From Deltaproteobacteria bacterium (GTDB taxonomy: Bacteria > Myxococcota > Myxococcia > Myxococcales > 40CM-4-68-19), in NCBI GenBank assembly GCA_018266095.1, contig JAFEBC010000677.1:1-6895 (forward strand): DNA of 6,895 bases, written 5' to 3'. The position numbers and the translations under genes were made by a program. Positions 1 to 6,348 of this stretch are shown one piece after another (position 1 is the first letter of the stretch; every line of letters begins with the position of its first letter). The notes under the pieces were generated by a model. That model did not search any database. It saw nothing but the letters and a program-made list of their open reading frames with translations, and was not told the origin of the DNA.

Positions 1-936
1 CGGCGCCACCGGGGCGGGCAGGGCGTCCTGCGTGGCGGGCGGCGGCGTCAGCGGCGGCTGGCCCGGAGCGCCGGGCGTCGTGGGGGAGATGCCGGGCGGC
101 GGCGTCAGCGGCGGTTCGCCCTCGTCGAGCACGACCAGCACCTCATCGAGCGTCTCGAAGGCGACCGCGGGGATCACGTCCGCGGTCACGAACATGCCGG
201 TCGGCTTCCTCTGCAGGTTGGCCACCTTGCCGATGAGGAGCCCCTTGGGAAACCCGAGGCCGCCCGCCGTCACCAGCGAGTCTCCGTCCTGCATGTCGTC
301 CGTGCGCGGCACGTACTCGAGCGAGGCCTTGTTCGGATCGCCCGTGCCCTTGACCGTGGCGCGGACCCGCGTGCGCGCCGACAGCGCCGGCACCGCGGAC
401 TGCGCGCCGATCATCAGCACCACGTCGGCGTAGCCGCCCACCACCTGCTCGACCTTGCCCACCACGCCCGCGGGCGAGATGACCGCGTTGCCGCGCTTGA
501 TGCCGTCGTTCGAGCCCCGCGCGATGCGCAGCGTGTGCGAGTGCGGCGAGGCGCCCACCGCCACCACCGCGGCCGGGAGCAGCTTGAGCGGCGTGAGCTG
601 CGAGGAGAAGTCGAGCAGTCCCCGGAGCCGCGCGTTCTCCTGCATCAGCTCGTCGAGCCGCTGCGCCTCGGCCCCCTGCCGGAAGGTCAGCCGCTTGAGC
701 TCCAGGTTCTCCTGACGCACGCCGCGCAGCCACACCCAGTTGCTCCACGCGTCGCCGAGGCCGCCCACCATCCACACCAGCGTGTGCTCGAGCGGCGCCG
801 TCAGCGAGATGAGCGCGCGCTCCGCGATGGTCGGATCCGCGACCTTGCGCCCTCGCGCGAACAGCACCGCCAGCGGCAGCGCGATGCAGAAGATGACGAA
901 GATGGGTTCGCGATAGCGACGGACGAGAGGGCTCAA
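1..936 (-). CDS. mreC: Rod shape-determining protein MreC (C-terminus cut by window edge)
   Basis: MreC is an inner-membrane protein with a large periplasmic part that links the MreB cytoskeleton to the elongation peptidoglycan synthases. The 312 codons seen show a short basic N-terminus, one membrane segment (about residues 11-28), a coiled-coil stretch (about 72-108, with QENLELKRL and QENARLRGLL), and the beta-rich MreC domain (about 115-270). The family hallmarks GSNDGIKRGNAVISPAGVVG (141-160) and GLGFPKGLLIGKV (226-238) are present. After about residue 272 a Pro/Thr-rich tail begins and continues past the window edge. I chose the TTG at 936-934 because AGGA lies 7 nt upstream and family proteins start just before the VRRYRE-type sequence. 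A GTG at 972 is in frame, but it lies upstream of the transcription start expected from the candidate promoter. No ATG precedes residue 56. The family assignment is secure; the exact start is less so. Confidence 0.93.
   Translation of the reverse strand, partial: MSPLVRRYREPIFVIFCIALPLAVLFARGRKVADPTIAERALISLTAPLEHTLVWMVGGLGDAWSNWVWLRGVRQENLELKRLTFRQGAEAQRLDELMQENARLRGLLDFSSQLTPLKLLPAAVVAVGASPHSHTLRIARGSNDGIKRGNAVISPAGVVGKVEQVVGGYADVVLMIGAQSAVPALSARTRVRATVKGTGDPNKASLEYVPRTDDMQDGDSLVTAGGLGFPKGLLIGKVANLQRKPTGMFVTADVIPAVAFETLDEVLVVLDEGEPPLTPPPGISPTTPGAPGQPPLTPPPATQDALPAPVAP
36..114. repeat. Duplicated 22-bp unit inside the mreC proline-rich tail
   Basis: The same 22 bases occur at 36-57 and 93-114, exactly 57 bp (19 codons) apart. 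On the mreC strand both copies encode PPLTPPP (residues 275-281 and 294-300). Sequence between and after the copies is only loosely similar. This looks like an in-frame duplication in a low-complexity tail. More copies may lie beyond the left edge. Confidence 0.75.
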
Positions 937-966
937 GTCAGCTTCCTGCCCGGGGGCAAATTCCGC

Positions 967-995
967 TTGCACTTCTGCCCTTTCGTCCCTAGGGT
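967..995 (+). promoter_or_regulatory. Candidate sigma-70 promoter for the ppiD-like gene
   Basis: On the plus strand TTGCAC (967-972) and TAGGGT (990-995) are separated by 17 nt. The -35 box matches consensus at 4 of 6 positions and the -10 box keeps the TA...T core. A start near 1002 would leave a leader of about 60 nt before the ATG at 1064. It occupies the same DNA as the candidate mreC promoter on the other strand. Confidence 0.33.
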
Positions 996-1000
996 GTCAA
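972..1000 (-). promoter_or_regulatory. Candidate sigma-70 promoter for mreC
   Basis: Read on the minus strand, a perfect TTGACA -35 box (1000-995) is followed 17 nt later by CAGAAG (977-972), a weak -10 box. Transcription would start near 965, giving a leader of about 30 nt before the TTG start at 936. The -35 box is persuasive and the -10 box is poor. This is inference from sequence alone. Confidence 0.4.
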
Positions 1001-1063
1001 GCCTTCCAAAGGGGTAGGCCCTAGTCTTTTCGCGGGTTTCCGCGGTTTTGGAGTGTGCCGGTC

Positions 1064-2674
1064 ATGCTGGATGTGATGCGTTCGACTTCGAAGTCCTGGC
1101 TCATCGCAGTGCTCTTTGGCGCGATCATCTTCGTCTTCATCTTCAGCTTCGGGCAGGGCTCGAGCGGCTTCCGTACGCGCACCAACGAGTCGTGGGCGGC
1201 GAAGGTGAACGGCGCGCAGGTGAACGCGGCCGACTTCGACAACGAGTACGCCAACCGCTTCCGTCAGATGTCGGAGCAGCGCGGCAACAAGTACACCATC
1301 GAGAACGCCAAGCAGGACGGCCTGAAGAAGGAAGTCCTCAAGTCGCTGGTCGATCGCGAGCTCATCGCGCAGCAGGGCCCCAAGCTCGGCATCGTCGTCT
1401 CGGATGAAGAGCTCGCCACCGCCATCCAGCGGTCGCCGCAGTTCCAGCAGGACGGCAAGTTCGACAAGGACTACTACGCGCGCGTGGTGGAGAACTACTA
1501 CGGCATGAGCCTCGCGCGCTTCGAGGCGCTGCTGCGCAAGGACCTCCTGCGCCAGAAGGTGATCGAGGCGCTCTTCGCCGGCGCCACCGCCACCGACGAC
1601 GAGGTGCAGGCGCACTACATCGCGCAGAACGAGGGCGCGGCCATCTCCTACGTGAAGTTCACCGCGTTCATGTTCCGCGACAAGGCGCAGGCCACCGAGG
1701 CCGAGGCCACCGAGTGGGCCAAGTCGCACGAGAAGGAGATCGCGGACCAGTACGAGAAGGACAAGAAGACGCGCTGGACGCAGGGCGCGGGCGTGAAGGT
1801 GCGCGCGATCACGGTGAACCCGGGCCAGAACCCGACGCCGGAGGCCGAGGCCGCCGCCAAGACGCGCATCGAGGCGCTGCTCGCCGAGGTCAAGGGCGGC
1901 AAGGACTTCGCTGCGGTCGCCAAGGAGAAGTCCGAGGACTCCGTCACCAAGACGTCGGGCGGCGATCTCGGCTTCATCACCAAGGGCGGCTCGGCGTACG
2001 GCAAGACGCTCGAGGAGGAGGCGCTCAAGCTCAAGGCCGGCGAGCTCTCGGGCGTGTTCAAGGACCGCACCGGCTTCCACTTCCTCAAGGCCGAGGAGCT
2101 GCGCGCCGAGAAGCAGCAGTCGCTCGACGAGGTGCGCAAGCAGATCGCGCAGGACCTGCTCAAGGGCCAGAAGGCCAAGGAGCTCGCGCACGAGAAGGCC
2201 GTGCAGGCGCTGGCCGACCTGCGCGCGGGCAAGGAGCTCAAGGACCTGTTCCCGGCCAAGGCGCCCAGCGCGCCGGGCTCGTTCGACTTCAGCTCGTTCA
2301 TGACGCCGCAGTCGTCGGACACCGAGTCGTTCCACCCGATGGGCGGCTATGTGCCGGGCGTGGGCCTCGCGCCCAAGCTGTCGGCGGCAGCCTTCGCGCT
2401 CAACGCGGCCGGCGATCTGCCCAAGGAGCCGGTCGAGGACGGCGACACCTGGTACGTCTTCAAGCTCAAGTCGCGCACGCGCGCGGACTTGTCCAAGCTC
2501 GACGACGCCACCAAGAAGTCGACCCGCGAGCAGGTGGAGCAGCAGAAGCAGCGCGAGCTGTACACGAGCTGGATCGACAAGCTGCGCAAGGACGCGAAGA
2601 TCGACGAGAACGAGTCGATGCTCTCGTACGAGACCGTGGGCCAGCACGCCGGGTTCAACCCGATCGACGACTAG
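1064..2674 (+). CDS. ppiD: PpiD/SurA-like membrane-anchored peptidylprolyl isomerase (foldase)
   Basis: This 536-residue protein has the PpiD layout. A short cytoplasmic N-terminus (MLDVMRSTSKSW) leads into one membrane anchor (about residues 11-30), then a SurA_N-like helical chaperone region (about 40-165), a parvulin domain (about 242-347) and a charged C-terminal region. The parvulin domain shows DFAAVAKEKSED, SGGDLGFI and the conserved TGFHFLK near its end. PpiD proteins sit in the inner membrane and help newly exported proteins fold in the periplasm. The ATG at 1064 is preferred because GGAG (1050-1053) lies 10 nt upstream and MLD-x-MR is a typical family start. A GTG at 1055 is only 1 nt from that GGAG, and an ATG at 1076 is too far away. 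Some parvulin catalytic positions are not conserved, so it may act mainly as a chaperone. It is transcribed divergently from mreC and convergently to the next gene. Confidence 0.9.
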   Translation: MLDVMRSTSKSWLIAVLFGAIIFVFIFSFGQGSSGFRTRTNESWAAKVNGAQVNAADFDNEYANRFRQMSEQRGNKYTIENAKQDGLKKEVLKSLVDRELIAQQGPKLGIVVSDEELATAIQRSPQFQQDGKFDKDYYARVVENYYGMSLARFEALLRKDLLRQKVIEALFAGATATDDEVQAHYIAQNEGAAISYVKFTAFMFRDKAQATEAEATEWAKSHEKEIADQYEKDKKTRWTQGAGVKVRAITVNPGQNPTPEAEAAAKTRIEALLAEVKGGKDFAAVAKEKSEDSVTKTSGGDLGFITKGGSAYGKTLEEEALKLKAGELSGVFKDRTGFHFLKAEELRAEKQQSLDEVRKQIAQDLLKGQKAKELAHEKAVQALADLRAGKELKDLFPAKAPSAPGSFDFSSFMTPQSSDTESFHPMGGYVPGVGLAPKLSAAAFALNAAGDLPKEPVEDGDTWYVFKLKSRTRADLSKLDDATKKSTREQVEQQKQRELYTSWIDKLRKDAKIDENESMLSYETVGQHAGFNPIDD

Positions 2675-2700
2675 CGGACAGGCGCACGCGCCGCAGTCAT

Positions 2701-2734
2701 CGAGGGGCCTGCGCGAACCTGCGCGGGCCCTTCG
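2701..2734 (+). terminator. Strong hairpin after the ppiD-like gene, probable terminator
   Basis: Starting 27 bases after the stop codon, 2701-2714 can pair with 2721-2734. The core is GGGCCTGCGC, loop GAACCT, then GCGCGGGCCC, with one T-G wobble. Four further pairs, including one more wobble, extend the stem to 14 bp. The bases after it (TGCGTCTGG) contain no U-run, so it is not a textbook intrinsic terminator. It could still stop transcription or protect the mRNA 3' end. Confidence 0.5.
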
Positions 2735-2781
2735 TGCGTCTGGCCCTCGCCATTGTTCGGAGCGGAGTGCTCGAGCGCCGA

Positions 2782-2858
2782 TTCACCGCAGAGGCGCAGA
2801 AGCGCCGAGGAATGGCCAATCTCTCCAAACCTCTGCGCTTCAGCGGCTCTGCGGTGAG
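2782..2858. repeat. 77-bp imperfect palindrome resembling a dispersed intergenic repeat
   Basis: The left arm (2782-2810) begins TTCACCGCAGAGGCGCAG. The right arm (2830-2858) reads, on the opposite strand, CTCACCGCAGAGCCGCTG and so on. The 29-nt arms match at 25 positions around a 19-nt loop (2811-2829). The ACCGCAGAG-type terminal motif recalls short palindromic repeats I remember between genes in many Gram-negative genomes, though no family name is assigned here. It lies between two convergent genes and holds no plausible ORF. It could be a non-autonomous mobile element, a bidirectional terminator, or both. Only one copy is in this window, so dispersal cannot be shown from it. Confidence 0.6.
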
Positions 2859-2897
2859 TGATCGGGCGAGCGCAACAGCCCAATCGAAGGTCTCGGC

Positions 2898-4496
2898 CTA
2901 GCTCGCCTGCCGCTGCAGCCGGCTCACCGCGCGCGCGATCGCATCGCCACCGACCTGCGCCGCCGCGTGCGCGAGCAGCCTCTCCAGCGCGCCCGCGAAG
3001 CCCTCGGGCAGCGGCGCCGCGCGATCCGGCAGGTCCTTGAGCGTCGGCTCCGCGTAGCGCAGGCCCGCGAACACCGCCATGCGGACGACATCGGACATGC
3101 GCAGCGCCGAGGGCGCGATCTGCGCCTCCTCGGCCAGCTTGCCCAGCTTCTCCAGGTCGAACCCGAGCTTCGGGAGCAGCGCGGCCAGCGCGTCGCACTC
3201 GTCCAGGAGCGCCTCGGCGCGCAAGAGGTCGAGCCGCGAGCCAGGCGCGCGGGTGATGGCCTTGGGCGAATGGTCGCCGAGCGGAAACGCGAGCGTGGGC
3301 GGCACCGACTGCAGCGCGGACAGCATCGACGCCAGCGGCGCGTCGAGCAGCGTGGCGCTCTGGGCCTGCGGCAGCCGCAGCGTCTTGGCCACCGTGCGCG
3401 CCCGCGTCTGCAGCCGGTACAGCTCGGCCATCGCCGCCTGGAACACCTCGCGGATCGGCCGCGTCGCCAGCACCTCCGCAGCGCGGGCCTCGTCGCCGGA
3501 CGACATCAGCTCCAGGCCGGTCGAGAGCAGCGCGCGCGCGTCGGACAGCACCCGCCGCACTTCTTGGTTCTCATCGAGCGGCACGTCCTGCGCCACCAGC
3601 GCCGCGTTGCACGCGTAGACGATGCCCTCCTCGGCGGTGTCGCGCTGGTCCCCGTCGAGCAAGGCCACCGCGCGATCGAGCAGCGGCACCTTCTCCACGG
3701 CCTCCAGCGCAGACGTCGCCACCGGCTGGCTCACGGCCTCGGGCGCCGCCGTCTTCGGCTTGCTGGGCCGCGCGAAGAAGGCCAGCGCCTCCTCCCAATC
3801 CGGCACGCCCAGGTCGCGCAGCCGCCCCTCGCGCCAGCGGTGCGCCGACTCCTCGAGCTCAGTCGGCACCTCCCAGCGCAGGGCCTCCAGCATGCGCGTG
3901 GTCCCGAACGGATCGCGGTGCGTGAGATCGTCGAGCAGCCGCTTGATGGCGCCGTACCCCGCGCCCTCGGCCTTGATCTCCACGAGGTACTTGCCCTCGG
4001 CCGTCCGGTAGATGTGGTTGTCGTCCGCGATGATCGGCTCTTCGTTCTCCGACAGGTCGTGCACGATGACCTCGTTGCGCAGCGTCAGCGAGAACAGCTC
4101 GGGATCAAGCCCATCCAGCTTGGCCAAGAAGCGCCGCTGCGACCGCTCGGTGTTCCCGCCTCCCTCGCGCGCCAGCACGAGCCAGTGCATCAGCTTCTTC
4201 GGGTCCGGCCCCGCGTCGCGCCGCGGCCACGCCGAGGCGTCCACGAAGTGGGCGAACTGCTCCGGCGACGCCAGCGAGATGACCTCTGCCGCGTCATCGG
4301 CGCCGATGTCCAAGATGGCCAGATAGAGCTCGTTGGCCGGGATCTTCGGGATCATCCCCGCCGGGTCAGGCAGCCCCAGGAGCAGGTCGAGCTTCTCGTT
4401 GCCGCGCGCCGTCGCCAGCGCCATCCGCGCCGTGCGCAGGTCCACCAGCGCGCCGGGCCGTGAGCCGTTGCCGTTCATGCCGTTGCCTTGAGCCAT
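2898..4496 (-). CDS. DUF6178-like protein of unknown function
   Basis: This is a 532-residue soluble protein with no signal peptide or membrane segment, rich in Leu, Ala and charged residues, and probably mostly helical. The N-terminal third carries ANELYLAILDIGADDAAEVI (54-73) and SLASPEQFAHFVDASAWPRR (74-93), then a KLMHWLVLAREGG segment (101-113) and LDGLDPELFSLTLRNEVIVHD (127-147). I associate this pattern with DUF6178, found in deltaproteobacterial lineages; that is from memory, not a search. A Pro/Ala-rich linker (about 243-265) separates this from a helical C-terminal half. No catalytic motif is recognisable. The ATG at 4496 has GAGGG 3 nt upstream, which is rather close. An ATG at 4478 with AAGG 7 nt upstream and a GTG at 4523 are alternatives. 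It is transcribed after rpmB but separated by that gene's terminator, and no convincing promoter is visible in 4497-4553. The function is unknown. Confidence 0.75.
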   Translation of the reverse strand: MAQGNGMNGNGSRPGALVDLRTARMALATARGNEKLDLLLGLPDPAGMIPKIPANELYLAILDIGADDAAEVISLASPEQFAHFVDASAWPRRDAGPDPKKLMHWLVLAREGGGNTERSQRRFLAKLDGLDPELFSLTLRNEVIVHDLSENEEPIIADDNHIYRTAEGKYLVEIKAEGAGYGAIKRLLDDLTHRDPFGTTRMLEALRWEVPTELEESAHRWREGRLRDLGVPDWEEALAFFARPSKPKTAAPEAVSQPVATSALEAVEKVPLLDRAVALLDGDQRDTAEEGIVYACNAALVAQDVPLDENQEVRRVLSDARALLSTGLELMSSGDEARAAEVLATRPIREVFQAAMAELYRLQTRARTVAKTLRLPQAQSATLLDAPLASMLSALQSVPPTLAFPLGDHSPKAITRAPGSRLDLLRAEALLDECDALAALLPKLGFDLEKLGKLAEEAQIAPSALRMSDVVRMAVFAGLRYAEPTLKDLPDRAAPLPEGFAGALERLLAHAAAQVGGDAIARAVSRLQRQAS

Positions 4497-4553
4497 GGGC
4501 CCTCGTGGATGCCTGCGGAGCACGAAAGATGCGGCCAGGAACTACAAAGGCCC

Positions 4554-4602
4554 AAAAGCCGAAGGCGCATGCGGCCCTGGAGCGGAGCCACACGCGCCTC
4601 GG
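4554..4602 (-). terminator. Rho-independent terminator of rpmB
   Basis: Read on the minus strand, 4602-4585 folds back on 4577-4559 around the loop CGCTCCA. The paired arm runs CCGAGGCGCGTGTGGCTC, with a single bulged T on the returning arm and a few G-T wobbles. The stem is followed by CTTTTG. It ends about 40-90 bases after the rpmB stop, where an intrinsic terminator is expected. The stem is unusually long and the U-run is short (four). Confidence 0.72.
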
Positions 4603-4641
4603 AGATTCCGGGCGTCGGTCGAGCTAGAAGACAGCCGGAGC

Positions 4642-4833
4642 TTAAGCGGCCTTGGTGACCTTGCCGGCCTTCAGGCAGCGGGTGCACGCGCGCAGGTGCA
4701 GCTTGCGCCCGTCGACCTGCGCGTGAACGCGCTGCAGGTTCGGCAGCGTGCGCTTCTTGGTCTTGTTGTTGGCGTGGCTCACCTGGTTGCCGGTGAGGGG
4801 GCCCTTGCCGCAGATGTCGCACTTGAACGCCAT
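4642..4833 (-). CDS. rpmB: Large-subunit ribosomal protein L28 (zinc-ribbon form)
   Basis: This 63-residue basic protein is L28 (bL28), a component of the 50S ribosomal subunit. It begins MAFKCDICGKGPLTGNQVSH and continues with the family-typical NNKTKKRTLPNLQ. It ends with LHLRACTRCLKAGKV. Cysteines 5, 8, 50 and 53 form two CxxC pairs, so this is the zinc-binding version rather than the Cys-free paralogue found in some bacteria. The length is normal. The ATG at 4833 has AGGGA 6 nt upstream (4844-4840). It appears to be a single-gene unit with its own candidate promoter and terminator. In many bacteria rpmB is followed by rpmG (L33); here it is not. Confidence 0.97.
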   Translation of the reverse strand: MAFKCDICGKGPLTGNQVSHANNKTKKRTLPNLQRVHAQVDGRKLHLRACTRCLKAGKVTKAA

Positions 4834-4868
4834 GACTTGTCCCTGCTTTCTTCGAAATCGGGGCGGCG

Positions 4869-4897
4869 CAAGTACCGCGAAGGGCAGGGGAAGTCAA
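4869..4897 (-). promoter_or_regulatory. Candidate rpmB promoter
   Basis: On the minus strand TTGACT (4897-4892) and TACTTG (4874-4869) are 17 nt apart, just upstream of rpmB. The -35 box matches at 5 of 6 positions; the -10 box keeps only TA. Transcription starting near 4862 would give a leader of about 29 nt that includes the ribosome binding site. It fits the 97-bp gap between this gene and the upstream operon. Confidence 0.48.
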
Positions 4898-4932
4898 GCG
4901 CTGCCGCACCGGGCCACGCCATCCGAGCCCGC

Positions 4933-6348
4933 TTAGACCGCCGCCACCTGCTTGCGGCCCGAGAGCACCATCGCCTGATCCGCGCACGCGCGAGCCGCAA
5001 GTAGCTGACCTTCCAGGCCAAATCCGGGATACACGGCCACGTTGGCGAAGAGCGCGCGGTCGTGGGCGTCCGAGAGGGGCCGCAGGCCCAGGGGCTCGCC
5101 ATCCTCGGACGGCTGGAAGATGGGGTGCGCGAGCGGCGGCGTGAGGTCGGCCTGCTGGAGCAGGATGTGCCGGTCGAAGAAGGGCAGCACCGGCTCCAGC
5201 GCCGCGCGCACCTCGGCGAGCAGGGCCGGGCCATCGACGCCCGCGGCCGGCACCACGCGCGCCACCGTGAGCAGCTTGTCGTCGGTCTCGCCCTTGGCCT
5301 TGCGCGCCGGCAGCGCGGAGATGACGAGCGGCCCGCCCGGCTGGCCCAGGAGCAGCGCGGCCTCCTCCAGCGCCAGCGGCAGGCCCTCGGCCCGCACCAC
5401 GAAGTGACAGAGGACCACCTTGCGCGCGACGGGGATGCGCGCCTCCTCGGCCAGCTTGCGCTCCGAGCGGCCGCCGCCTTCACAGAGCGCGGACAGCGCG
5501 GCCTCGTCGCAGGCGAGGATGAGCGAGCTGCCGCGGATCTCGGCGCCGCCAAGCTGCAGCATCACGCCCTTGCGCTCCAGCACCAGGCCGCGCGCGCCCG
5601 AATCGGTGAGCAGATCGGCGCCCGCCTCCTGCGCTCGCTTGCGCAAGAGCTCCGCGAACTGGGCCGCGCCTCCCCACAACCGCAGCGGCGCGCGCAAGAG
5701 GGCCGACGCCAGCCGGGCCGTGGCCTCGGGCGCGGAGTCACCCACGAGCGAGGCTGCGAAGGGCGCCACCGCCGACAGCGCCTCGCCGATGAGCCCCTGC
5801 GGCAGCTCGGGCGGCGTGGGGATCATCTTGCGCAGGCGGCGCCGCTCGAAGAACCCGCGCGCGGGCAGGGGCGGCGCGGTCACCAGGAAGGGATCCCAGG
5901 GCCGGCCCAGGCGCTCCAGCGTGTCCAGGCCCGACTCGGTCTGCGCGGCCTCGTCGTCGGGCAGCTCGCGCTTGAGCTCCGAGCGGCGCCGCGTGGGCTC
6001 GTTGGGCAAGGAGAGGCGCAGCTTCTCGCCGAGCAACTGGAACGCGCCCGCGGTCGGCGCTGCCTGGCGCTGCAGGTCCTGGCCCAGCCCGAGCTCGTCG
6101 AGCGCCCCCGTCGCGCCCGAGAGCTGACGCAGGGGAGGGATCATCGGATGCGCCGCCGGGAGCAGCCAGCCGTCGCTCTCGCGCGCCGAGGCCGCGAGGC
6201 CCAAGGGCGCCATCAGCACGCGCAGTCCACGCCGCGCCAGGAGCGCCGCCGCCGCTGCGCCGCCCACATCGGGCCCGAGCACGATCGCGTCGTACACGCG
6301 CCGCGTGCCCGAGGGCGCCGGGAGCGCCGCCGGCTTGCCGAAGCCCAT
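4933..6348 (-). CDS. Phytoene-desaturase-like FAD-dependent oxidoreductase
   Basis: This 471-residue protein has the plan of the phytoene desaturase/amine oxidase flavoprotein superfamily. A Rossmann beta-alpha-beta unit near the N-terminus (YDAIVLGPDVGGAAAAALLA, 19-38) opens the fold. The middle segment RLWGGAAQFAELLRKRAQEAG (223-243) matches the region where relatives have a GGM/GGxxxL motif. The segment LILACDEAALSAL (276-288) resembles the second FAD-side strand. The C-terminal NVAVYPGFGLEGQLLAARAC (436-455) matches the motif that closes over the flavin. The first motif is unusual: Asp27 replaces the second Gly of GxGxxG, and Ala/Pro (47-48) stand where an acidic residue normally binds the ribose. 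No membrane segment is obvious. The ATG at 6348 overlaps the preceding stop (TGATG), which decides the start; reading further upstream runs into the DUF523 gene in another frame. Substrate unknown; carotenoid, lipid or other hydrophobic substrates are possible. Confidence 0.8.
   Translation of the reverse strand: MGFGKPAALPAPSGTRRVYDAIVLGPDVGGAAAAALLARRGLRVLMAPLGLAASARESDGWLLPAAHPMIPPLRQLSGATGALDELGLGQDLQRQAAPTAGAFQLLGEKLRLSLPNEPTRRRSELKRELPDDEAAQTESGLDTLERLGRPWDPFLVTAPPLPARGFFERRRLRKMIPTPPELPQGLIGEALSAVAPFAASLVGDSAPEATARLASALLRAPLRLWGGAAQFAELLRKRAQEAGADLLTDSGARGLVLERKGVMLQLGGAEIRGSSLILACDEAALSALCEGGGRSERKLAEEARIPVARKVVLCHFVVRAEGLPLALEEAALLLGQPGGPLVISALPARKAKGETDDKLLTVARVVPAAGVDGPALLAEVRAALEPVLPFFDRHILLQQADLTPPLAHPIFQPSEDGEPLGLRPLSDAHDRALFANVAVYPGFGLEGQLLAARACADQAMVLSGRKQVAAV

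Noticed and set aside
143..775. 210-residue minus-strand frame within mreC
   Set aside because: It is out of frame with the clear MreC protein on the same strand and is an Arg/Gly/Ala-rich shadow.
1015..1024. Small TAGG-C-CCTA inverted repeat upstream of the ppiD-like gene
   Set aside because: Four-base arms are too short to call an operator or hairpin at this GC content.
1055..1063. GTG start at 1055 for the ppiD-like gene
   Set aside because: The only Shine-Dalgarno-like GGAG ends 1 nt before it, too close, whereas spacing to the ATG at 1064 is 10 nt and gives the family-typical MLD-x-MR start.
989..2647. 552-residue open frame antisense to the ppiD-like gene
   Set aside because: It is a shadow: very Leu/Arg/Val-rich, no recognisable domain, and fully covered by a well-supported gene on the other strand. 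Such frames are expected at this GC content.
2967..4463. 498-residue open frame antisense to the DUF6178-like gene
   Set aside because: Arg/Gln/Leu-rich with no motif; it mirrors the codon bias of the real gene on the minus strand.
4497..4553. Possible promoter for the DUF6178-like gene (TTGTAG around 4543-4548)
   Set aside because: No acceptable -10 box lies at the right distance; the hexamer 17 nt downstream is CGTGCT.
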